Source of the DNA: Chitinophaga pinensis
GTDB taxonomy: Bacteria; Bacteroidota; Bacteroidia; Chitinophagales; Chitinophagaceae
Assembly: GCA_943331145.2 (NCBI GenBank)
Contig: CALQKL020000034.1
Location: 1-14,548 of the forward strand
Reading direction: 5' to 3'
Length of the DNA stretch: 14,548 bases
In this document: in pieces, positions 1 through 5,317 of the stretch
How the letters are laid out: each line of letters begins with the position of its first letter
Position numbering within the stretch: position 1 is the stretch's first letter
The notes under the pieces: model-generated
Told to the model about the DNA's origin: nothing
Seen by the model: only the letters and a program-made list of their open reading frames with translations
The model's database searches: none
Program-made: the position numbers and the translations under genes

Positions 1-567
1 AAACAAAATGCTTCACGATTTTTGGAAGTAAAATCAAATGTGCCTTTGGATGCATTGTACAAATGTTGGCATATGCCAGCGCGTATGGATGACCGATATT
101 ATGCTTCTGAATTGATATCGGATATTTTGGGCGGCGGGGGATCGTCACGATTGTTTCAAAGTTTGGTAAAAGAAAAGCAATTGTTTAGCAACATAGATTG
201 TTATCATTTTGGCAGTACAGATGCAGGTTTGATGACGATAGAAGGTAAAATCGTAAAAGGGGTAAACATCAAGGATGCAGAAAATGCGTTGATGGAAGAA
301 ATAAAAAAATTGGTTGAAAATGGTATTTCAACAACTGAGTTGGAAAAAGTAAAAAACAAAGCAGAAAGTGCTTTGGCATTTGAAGACATGAGTTTGATGA
401 ATCGTGCATCCAATATAGCTATGTACGAAAATTTAGGAGAAGCAGAATTAATCAACACAGAACTTTCGAAATATCAGTCGGTTACAGCAGACGAACTTTT
501 GCAACAAGCACGTATTATTTTTGATGAAAACAATTGTAATACCATGCATTATTTAAGCAACAATTAA
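1..567 (+). CDS. M16 family zinc peptidase, C-terminal part (partial at left edge)
   Basis: The reading frame is open to base 1, so the true start lies outside the window; the TTG at 22 is only an internal codon. The visible 188 residues are the C-terminal domain of an M16 (insulinase/pitrilysin/processing-peptidase) protein. The family signature GGGGSSRLFQSLVKEKQL is clear, where most members have a glycine-rich loop followed by SRLF and an arginine-rich helix. The zinc motif HxxEH belongs to the missing N-terminal half, so activity cannot be judged here. The gene ends 8 bases before the next M16 gene. In bacteria such adjacent pairs usually form a dimer of one zinc-bearing and one zinc-less subunit. 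Since the downstream partner lacks the zinc site, this one is inferred to be the catalytic subunit. Location (periplasm or cytoplasm) cannot be told without the N-terminus. Confidence 0.88.
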   Translation, partial: KQNASRFLEVKSNVPLDALYKCWHMPARMDDRYYASELISDILGGGGSSRLFQSLVKEKQLFSNIDCYHFGSTDAGLMTIEGKIVKGVNIKDAENALMEEIKKLVENGISTTELEKVKNKAESALAFEDMSLMNRASNIAMYENLGEAELINTELSKYQSVTADELLQQARIIFDENNCNTMHYLSNN

Positions 568-575
568 ACAAAGAA

Positions 576-1853
576 ATGAACAGAAAAATAGCTCCACAAA
601 TAAAGGATGCAGTTGATTATACACTTGCGTTAAAACCTTACGAACATTATCAACTCGACAATGGCATTCAAGTGTATAGTATTGATGCTGGTGCACAAGA
701 TGTGATACAATTGGAAATGGTTTTTTATGCGGGCAATTGTTATGACAAATTAAAAGGAATAGCAGCTGCTACAAATTTTCTTTTGAAGAATGGAACCACC
801 AATAAAACAGCTTTTCAAATCAATGAAGCATTTGATTATTATGGTGGATATTGTAATCGTGCATGTTATAACGAAACTTCTGTAGTAACCTTACATAGTT
901 TATCCAAGCATGTAGATAAATTGCTTCCTATTTTGCACGAAATGCTTACTGATTCTGTGTTTTTACAACAGGAGCTCGACATTTACAAACAAAATACAAA
1001 GCAACGATTAAAAGTAAATTTACAGAAAGCAGAATTTGTGGCTGGTCGATTAATTGATAGTTACATTTACGGCGAAGATCATCCTTACGGCGTTTATACC
1101 AATCCGTTAGATATTGATGCGTTGAACATAGAAGCATGTAAAGCGTTTTATCAAGAGTATTATGTAAATGGCAATTGTACCATTTTTGTTTCAGGAAAAA
1201 TGCCAGAAAATTTCAAAAAAAGTTTGAATGCTGTATTTGGTCAATTGACGGTAAACAAAAAGCCGGTGATAAAACCAATTAACAAATCAATCCAAATAGA
1301 ACAACAAAAATTCAGAATAGATATAGATCCAAATTCGGTGCAGGGTGCAATAAGAATTGCGATGCCATTCCCAAATCGTCATCATCCAGATTTTAAAAAA
1401 GTGATGGTTTTGAATACACTATTTGGTGGTTTTTTTGGATCGAGATTGATGAGTAATATTCGGGAGGAAAAGGGCTATACCTATGGAATTTACAGCTACA
1501 TACAAAACCACGTTCAGGAATCTGCTTGGGTGATTAGTACGGAAGCGGGAAAGGATGTTTCGGAGGCAACGATTGAAGAAGTGTACAAAGAAATGCGCAG
1601 ATTACGAGAAGAAAAAATTGGCGACGAGGAATTGTTGTTGGTTCGTAATTATATGATTGGTGGTATTTTAGGTGAATTAGATGGACCTTTTCAAATCATG
1701 GCGAAATGGAAAAACATTATTTTGAATGACATGGATGAAAATTATTTTTATGATTCTGTAAATGAAATAAAATCGGTTAATGCGGATCAGTTAATGGCGT
1801 TGGCGAATAAGTATTTGCGTCCGGAGAATTTTTGGGAGTTGGTGGTTTATTAG
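576..1853 (+). CDS. M16 family peptidase-like protein, probable non-catalytic subunit
   Basis: This is a 425-residue protein, the usual size for a single-chain M16B subunit made of two similar halves. The N-terminal half should carry HxxEH at about residues 64-70, but the equivalent stretch reads GIAAATNFLLKNGT (61-74), so all zinc ligands are missing. The C-terminal half keeps the family loop FGGFFGSRLMSNIREEKGYTY (about 283-303), including the Arg and Tyr (R296, Y303) that help bind substrate in the partner's active site. This split is typical of alpha-type M16 subunits that work with a zinc-bearing beta-type subunit, here presumably the gene just upstream. No signal peptide is visible. The ATG at 576 follows the upstream stop by 8 bases, so the two are almost certainly co-transcribed. 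No hairpin terminator was seen after the stop. Confidence 0.9.
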   Translation: MNRKIAPQIKDAVDYTLALKPYEHYQLDNGIQVYSIDAGAQDVIQLEMVFYAGNCYDKLKGIAAATNFLLKNGTTNKTAFQINEAFDYYGGYCNRACYNETSVVTLHSLSKHVDKLLPILHEMLTDSVFLQQELDIYKQNTKQRLKVNLQKAEFVAGRLIDSYIYGEDHPYGVYTNPLDIDALNIEACKAFYQEYYVNGNCTIFVSGKMPENFKKSLNAVFGQLTVNKKPVIKPINKSIQIEQQKFRIDIDPNSVQGAIRIAMPFPNRHHPDFKKVMVLNTLFGGFFGSRLMSNIREEKGYTYGIYSYIQNHVQESAWVISTEAGKDVSEATIEEVYKEMRRLREEKIGDEELLLVRNYMIGGILGELDGPFQIMAKWKNIILNDMDENYFYDSVNEIKSVNADQLMALANKYLRPENFWELVVY

Positions 1854-2068
1854 GTTTAATGGTTGATTGATGTTTTGTTTGGGTTTCGCGCAAAGCACGC
1901 AAGGGAGCAAAGGTGCAAAGGTGAGGTGGAGGAAATAAAGAATAAGAAACAAAAAATAAGGAAGTGGAGCTCAATTGATTTCAAACTTCACAACCTCTTG
2001 AACTTATTGAACACTTTGAACCTCTTGAACAACACAATCAATGCTAAAACAATTTAAAGCGCTATCAC
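1854..2068. repeat. Gene-free gap with two kinds of short phased direct repeats
   Basis: Two repeat tracts lie in this 215-base gap. The first is purine-rich, with GCAAAG-like cores starting at 1890, 1899, 1907 and 1915 (spacing 9, 8, 8). The second has four exact copies of TTGAAC starting at 1998, 2007, 2016 and 2025, a strict 9-base period. Open frames across this stretch (for example minus strand 1777-1974 and plus strand 1863-2057) translate into low-complexity repeats such as NLLNLLNTLNLLNN, and are not taken as genes. The gap at 7328-7591 has the same two-part plan. Similar short arrays are common between genes in Bacteroidota and some other environmental genomes; their role is not established. 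Confidence 0.75.
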
Positions 2069-2419
2069 ATGAAAATCATCAAAACAGAATCTGAATATAA
2101 AACTGCATTAATTAAATTAGAAAAGAAATTTAATACAAAACCGAATACCCCAAAAGGAGATGAACTGGAATTATTGTCGTTATTGATTGAAAAATATGAA
2201 CAAGAAAAATATCCAATTGATATGCCCGATCCAATAGAAGCCATAAAGTTTAGGATGGAGCAAATGGGTTATACGCAAAATGATTTGGCAAAAATAATTG
2301 GATTAAAAAGTAGAGCCAGCGAAATATTGAATAAAAAACGCCCTCTTACGTTGGAGATGATTAGAAATTTACATGAAAAAATGAATATCCCGACACAGGT
2401 TTTGATACAGGCGTATTGA
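2069..2419 (+). CDS. HigA-type antitoxin / XRE helix-turn-helix protein, no adjacent toxin
   Basis: This 116-residue protein matches the COG5499 HigA type in layout. A charged helical N-terminus (1-50) contains the family stretch TPKGDELELLSLLIEKYE, then comes YPIDMPDPIEAIKFRMEQ (about 48-65), an XRE helix-turn-helix (about 66-92, with GYTQNDLAKIIG) and a C-terminal helix with RPLTLEMIRNLHEKM. Such proteins normally neutralise a HigB/RelE-like mRNA-cleaving toxin encoded directly upstream, and repress the shared promoter. Here the upstream 215 bases hold only phased repeats, and downstream lies a decayed regulator fragment, so no toxin gene is visible on either side. It is therefore an orphan antitoxin or a stand-alone regulator. 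The ATG at 2069 is the only sensible start. Confidence 0.85.
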   Translation: MKIIKTESEYKTALIKLEKKFNTKPNTPKGDELELLSLLIEKYEQEKYPIDMPDPIEAIKFRMEQMGYTQNDLAKIIGLKSRASEILNKKRPLTLEMIRNLHEKMNIPTQVLIQAY

Positions 2420-2445
2420 ATTGTTGGATGGCAAGTAGGAATAAA

Positions 2446-2545
2446 TTAGTCTTTCAGTAATTTATCTAGAATCCTTTTTAAATAAAAAACGTCTTCTTTA
2501 AGTTGAGTGAATTGATTTTCGCTTAAAAACGTGCCTTTAAAAAAT
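2446..2545 (-). pseudogene. Remnant: C-terminal coiled-coil tail of an XRE regulator gene
   Basis: Read on the minus strand, about 33 codons ending in TAA (complement of 2446-2448) encode ENQFTQLKEDVFYLKRILD followed by KLLKD. This matches the end of the intact XRE regulator at 3939-4319 (EDQITQLKEEVTYLKKVLD then KLLK). The DNA also aligns closely: ATTTATCTAGAA is shared, as is TCTTCTTTAAGTTGAGTGA. Moving upstream in the gene, the frame meets a stop (complement of TCA near 2546) and no helix-turn-helix sequence follows. The fragment is therefore the surviving tail of a paralogue whose DNA-binding half has been lost. It overlaps no other gene. Confidence 0.8.
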
Positions 2546-2676
2546 CATTGGAAAAATATCAATTAAATTTTATTAAATCAAACTACTAATTGAATATTAG
2601 TTTATACAAAAAATAAAATAGTCGTATAAATAATATATTATTATCTGTTAAAATATTTTTAATTATTGAAAGAATT

Positions 2677-2684
2677 TACTTTTG
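2677..2684 (+). promoter_or_regulatory. Promoter -7 box for the beta-barrel gene at 2705
   Basis: TACTTTTG is an exact match to the Bacteroidota -7 consensus TAnnTTTG, with 20 bases between it and the ATG. No convincing -33 TTG at the usual 17-23 base spacing was found, so only the -7 element is claimed. Confidence 0.6.
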
Positions 2685-2704
2685 TTTAAATCAATCAATA
2701 ATTA

Positions 2705-3238
2705 ATGAAAAAAATTTACTTAACACTCATCTCGATAAGTATTGCACTTATTTCTTTTAGTCAGGATAATGGCTTTTCAGATAACAAATCTATAATATCT
2801 GGAAGTTTAGGTGGTTCCTCTACCTTTTCTTATGATTCTAGTTCAATTGAATTTACCTGGAAACAGAAATTTGGTTATTTTGTTAGCAAAAATTTAAATG
2901 TTGGAGTCGGATTTGAATTTGGTTCTTCCGATGGTTATTCTTTAGATGCTTTTGGAAAATATTATTTTAACCCACAAAATAGATTCTCATTTTTTGGAGG
3001 AGCAGATGTTAAATATATCACTTCAACTTCAAAAGATGTTAAAAAGACAATGTTCGGTGTATCTATTTATCCTGGAATAAATTACTTTTTAACTAAAGGA
3101 TTAGCAATTGAAACATCTATTGGCTTATTAAATTATTCAACTCAACTTGAAAAAGTTAATCCAGAAAAAACAACAAACAATTTCAATTTAGAAATGAAAC
3201 TAAAAACCTTGAACATCGGTTTAGTATGTAGTTTTTAA
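2705..3238 (+). CDS. Small outer-membrane beta-barrel protein
   Basis: This 177-residue protein begins with a classic signal peptide (MKK, then a hydrophobic run, cleavage probably between S19 and Q20, as SFS|Q). The mature part is a series of alternating amphipathic strands rich in G, S, F and Y (for example FGYFVSKNLNVGVGFEFG and FGVSIYPGINYFLTKGLAIE), and ends in aromatic F177, as expected for a barrel inserted by the BAM machinery. The layout fits the 8-strand OMP_b-brl families of Bacteroidota; no specific ligand or pore role can be read. The gene at 3290 encodes a relative: both share a YF(V/I)S-x-N motif, an NxFS(F/I)FG motif and a PGI(N/S)YFL motif. With a 51-base gap and the same strand, the two are probably co-transcribed from the promoter at 2677. 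Confidence 0.8.
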   Translation: MKKIYLTLISISIALISFSQDNGFSDNKSIISGSLGGSSTFSYDSSSIEFTWKQKFGYFVSKNLNVGVGFEFGSSDGYSLDAFGKYYFNPQNRFSFFGGADVKYITSTSKDVKKTMFGVSIYPGINYFLTKGLAIETSIGLLNYSTQLEKVNPEKTTNNFNLEMKLKTLNIGLVCSF

Positions 3239-3289
3239 TTATTCACCACAAAACATTTTAAAATTTAATAAACAATCTCAACTAAAATT

Positions 3290-3874
3290 ATGAAAAAAGC
3301 AATCTTTACAATTTCAATTATATTATTAACAACAATAATGGCAGCTGCACAACAATCTTCAGAAGGATTCTTAAAAGGAAACATTTTTACTTCTGGGCAG
3401 TTTGCATTTAATTCAGAGTCTACAGGGGATTATAAAACTACATCGTTTGATTTTTCTCCGTCAGTAGGATATTTCATTTCTAACAATGTTTCAATTGGAG
3501 TACAATTGGGTGTTATGAGTATTCAATCAAAATATAAATCAACAAAATTAAGCGAAGAGCAAGGTTTTTCTGGAGGAATTTCAGCTCGCTATTATATGAC
3601 TCCAACCAATAAATTCTCAATTTTTGGTAGTGCAGCATTAGGTTTTGGCTCTACAAATAATAAAACAGACTCGCTCAAAACAACAAGCGTTTCGTTTGGT
3701 TTTGCTCCAGGCATAAGCTATTTCTTATCTAATCATTTTGCAATAGAAACTACTATTGGCAATCTTGGTTTTTCATCAACAAAACCAGATACAAAAGGAG
3801 CTGATGCTACAACTACAATTGATTTTGGGTTGAATTTGACTAGAGCAACTTTTGGATTGGTTTACAAGTTTTAG
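3290..3874 (+). CDS. Small outer-membrane beta-barrel protein, paralogue of the preceding gene
   Basis: This 194-residue protein has a signal peptide (about 1-20, probable cleavage AAA|Q) and a mature beta-rich chain ending in YKF, a typical barrel C-terminus. Motifs shared with the 177-residue protein upstream occur in the same order: VGYFISNNVSIGVQLG, NKFSIFGSAALGFGS, and APGISYFLSNHFAIETTIG. The two therefore arose by tandem duplication and have since diverged considerably. Function beyond an envelope beta-barrel cannot be read. The gene is followed by a strong hairpin terminator at 3905-3942, shared with the convergent XRE gene. The ATG at 3290 gives the signal peptide directly. Confidence 0.82.
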   Translation: MKKAIFTISIILLTTIMAAAQQSSEGFLKGNIFTSGQFAFNSESTGDYKTTSFDFSPSVGYFISNNVSIGVQLGVMSIQSKYKSTKLSEEQGFSGGISARYYMTPTNKFSIFGSAALGFGSTNNKTDSLKTTSVSFGFAPGISYFLSNHFAIETTIGNLGFSSTKPDTKGADATTTIDFGLNLTRATFGLVYKF

Positions 3875-3904
3875 TGTTAATAAAAATGAGTAATAAGTTT
3901 AATG

Positions 3905-3942
3905 ATAAAAAAAGCCTCAAATTTATTTGAGGCTTTTTTTAT
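3905..3942. terminator. Bidirectional hairpin terminator between convergent genes
   Basis: A perfect inverted repeat: the left arm has an A-run then GCCTCAAAT (3914-3922), the right arm ATTTGAGGC (3925-3933) then a T-run. The flanking A7 (3907-3913) and T7 (3934-3940) pair and also give a U-tract in both directions, so it can stop the beta-barrel transcript from the left and the XRE transcript from the right. The XRE stop codon (3939-3941) lies inside the right arm. Confidence 0.93.
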
Positions 3943-4319
3943 AAGTCGATTTTTAATAATTTATCTAGAACCTTTTTTAGATAAGTTACTTCTTCTTTAA
4001 GTTGAGTGATTTGATCTTCGTATAATTTTCTTTCATTTTCGGTAAAACCTTTATTTACTACAAAACCGTTTCCGGTTTGATTGTGCATTACATTGAAAAT
4101 CATTTGTTCATTAAATGTCATGATTTCCTCGGGAGCCATTCCAAGCACCTCAGCTATTTTTGAAAGTTTCGAATAAGATACTTCAGTTTCTCCAAGTTCC
4201 ATTTTTGAGTATGCACTTTGCGTGATGCCCAATTCACTGGCTATATGCGATTGTGTAAAATTTTTCAACTCGCGAAGTTTCTTAATTTTTTGTCCGAGTT
4301 GTAAAGGTTGAAATTCCAT
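3939..4319 (-). CDS. XRE family transcriptional regulator with C-terminal coiled coil
   Basis: This 126-residue protein has a standard XRE/Cro helix-turn-helix at about residues 8-65 (KIKKLRELKNFTQSHIASEL and GITQSAYSKMELGETEVSY). A short linker follows, then a charged coiled coil (about 93-124, ENERKLYEDQITQLKEEV and YLKKVLDKLLK) likely to mediate dimerisation. Its target genes are unknown. The gene has its own -7 box at 4338-4345 and a palindrome at 4363-4380 over the expected -33 position, which suggests self-repression. The end of a paralogue survives as a fragment at 2446-2545. The minus-strand barrel gene upstream is separated from it by the hairpin at 4466-4510. The stop codon is embedded in the terminator at 3905-3942. 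Confidence 0.9.
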   Translation of the reverse strand: MEFQPLQLGQKIKKLRELKNFTQSHIASELGITQSAYSKMELGETEVSYSKLSKIAEVLGMAPEEIMTFNEQMIFNVMHNQTGNGFVVNKGFTENERKLYEDQITQLKEEVTYLKKVLDKLLKIDL

Positions 4320-4337
4320 TTAACTGTTGGTTTGTTT

Positions 4338-4345
4338 CAAAGATA
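4338..4345 (-). promoter_or_regulatory. Promoter -7 box for the XRE regulator gene
   Basis: On the minus strand this reads TATCTTTG, an exact TAnnTTTG match, with 18 bases between it and the ATG of the XRE gene. No clear TTG is found at the -33 position, where the palindrome at 4363-4380 sits instead. Confidence 0.6.
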
Positions 4346-4362
4346 ACGAGAAAATAAATTAG

Positions 4363-4380
4363 GGTATAATATTTAATACC
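4363..4380. promoter_or_regulatory. Candidate operator palindrome upstream of the XRE gene
   Basis: GGTAT-N8-ATACC, with two further complementary pairs inside the spacer, forms an 18-base near-palindrome. It lies where the -33 element of the XRE promoter is expected. Dimeric XRE proteins commonly bind such sites and repress their own gene. Binding is inferred from position and symmetry only. Confidence 0.4.
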
Positions 4381-4465
4381 TAAAATATCTCCGTTTTCTC
4401 TCTCGAAAAACTGTTTTTCATCTTATTAAATCCTTATAGAGAAGCTAATTCTTACCCTTCACTTA

Positions 4466-4510
4466 TTTAAACAAAAAAACCGTCTTTTTTAGACGGTTTT
4501 TTTGTTTAAA
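4466..4510. terminator. Long hairpin terminator downstream of the minus-strand barrel gene
   Basis: A perfect 20-base inverted repeat (4466-4485 with 4491-4510) has a TTTTT loop. The core is ACCGTCT/AGACGGT, flanked by A7 and T7 runs and an outer TTTAAAC/GTTTAAA. It lies 12 bases past the stop of the barrel gene at 4523-5038 and would end that leftward transcript before the XRE promoter. Confidence 0.92.
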
Positions 4511-4522
4511 ATTTAATTTTTT

Positions 4523-5038
4523 TTAGAAATTATAAGCAACCCTTACTCCTAAATTATTAAGAGATTCACCTTCAGTACTAATACTATTATATTTCAATTG
4601 AACGTCAATTTTTGAAAATTTATAACCAATTCCTGGTGCATAAGTAAATTCACTACCATTTGCACCTTCAGTACTCCAGAAACTCAATCCAAGTTGAGCT
4701 GAACCATAGAATTTTTCTGTAATAAAATATCTAGCTCCAGCCATTACAGGAATTACATTCCAATTTGGTGCTTTAATAGAAACGCCCAAAACATCAATAG
4801 ATTTTCCTGAGTAAGTAATATACCCCGCATTCAAATTTAATGACACTTTATCTGATACATAGTAGTCAGCTTGAGCACTAGCACCAAGACCTAAACCATA
4901 TGCATCTCCAAAAGTACCCATAGGTAAAGCCAACTCAGCACCAGTACTGAATTTTAAATCACCACTTCCAGGATTGTCTTGAGATTTTGCGATAAAACTT
5001 ACACATAGTAAGAAAGAGCCGAAGATTAGTTTTTTCAT
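4523..5038 (-). CDS. Small outer-membrane beta-barrel protein
   Basis: This 171-residue protein has a signal peptide (MKK plus a hydrophobic run, probable cleavage between S19 and Q20) and a mature chain of short amphipathic strands ending in RVAYNF, a typical barrel C-terminus. Strand-like segments include LGLGASAQADYYVSDKVSLN, IPVMAGARYFITEKFYGSAQ and YAPGIGYKFSKIDVQLKY. It fits the porin-like/OMP_b-brl group of Bacteroidota. It resembles the plus-strand barrels at 2705 and 3290 in overall plan and in a (Y/N)(Y/F)(F/V)(S/L/I) turn pattern, but is more distant from them than they are from each other. The transcript ends at the hairpin at 4466-4510. No exact -7 box was found upstream. Confidence 0.82.
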   Translation of the reverse strand: MKKLIFGSFLLCVSFIAKSQDNPGSGDLKFSTGAELALPMGTFGDAYGLGLGASAQADYYVSDKVSLNLNAGYITYSGKSIDVLGVSIKAPNWNVIPVMAGARYFITEKFYGSAQLGLSFWSTEGANGSEFTYAPGIGYKFSKIDVQLKYNSISTEGESLNNLGVRVAYNF

Positions 5039-5317
5039 TTTTAATAAATTTAAAGGTTAATAGATATTTTATGAAAATAACGATTATTTAAATACAAAAC
5101 AATTTTTTACATAATTTTTATTTCATATAAACTAAGGTGAATAGGCGTTCTTTAGCCATATACAATCATGTAATACAAACTAGTCAACTACAATCAAGTT
5201 TACATCCAACTTTATGGTCAGAACTTGGAAAAACAGCGATTCTTCAACATCTTCAACTGCTCAAACATATTCCAATTTTTCCCTTTGCCGTTTCAGCAAT
5301 AATTGTAAATTCGCCGT
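5039..5317. other. Divergent intergenic region, nothing firm found
   Basis: These 279 bases lie between the starts of the minus-strand barrel gene and the plus-strand E1 gene, so they should hold both promoters. The left part (5039-5130) is very AT-rich. No exact TAnnTTTG box was found on either strand at a plausible distance; TCCCTTTG at about 5278 is a one-mismatch candidate for the E1 gene. A frame at 5137-5397 overlaps the E1 start out of frame, has no recognisable features and is not called. Confidence 0.5.

Noticed and set aside
1777..1974. Minus-strand frame with the stretch HLCTFAPLRALRETQ
   Set aside because: It is the translation of the purine-rich repeat on the opposite strand and runs into the M16 gene; frames like this are frequent false genes in repeat-bearing gaps.
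1863..2057. Open frame of 64 codons just upstream of the HigA-type gene, in the position expected for a toxin
   Set aside because: It translates the phased repeats (runs of Asn and Leu) and has no feature of the HigB/RelE fold.
2069..5038. Recent mobile element or integrated island
   Set aside because: No integrase, transposase, tRNA attachment site or flanking direct repeats were found; the block looks accessory, but its origin cannot be shown.
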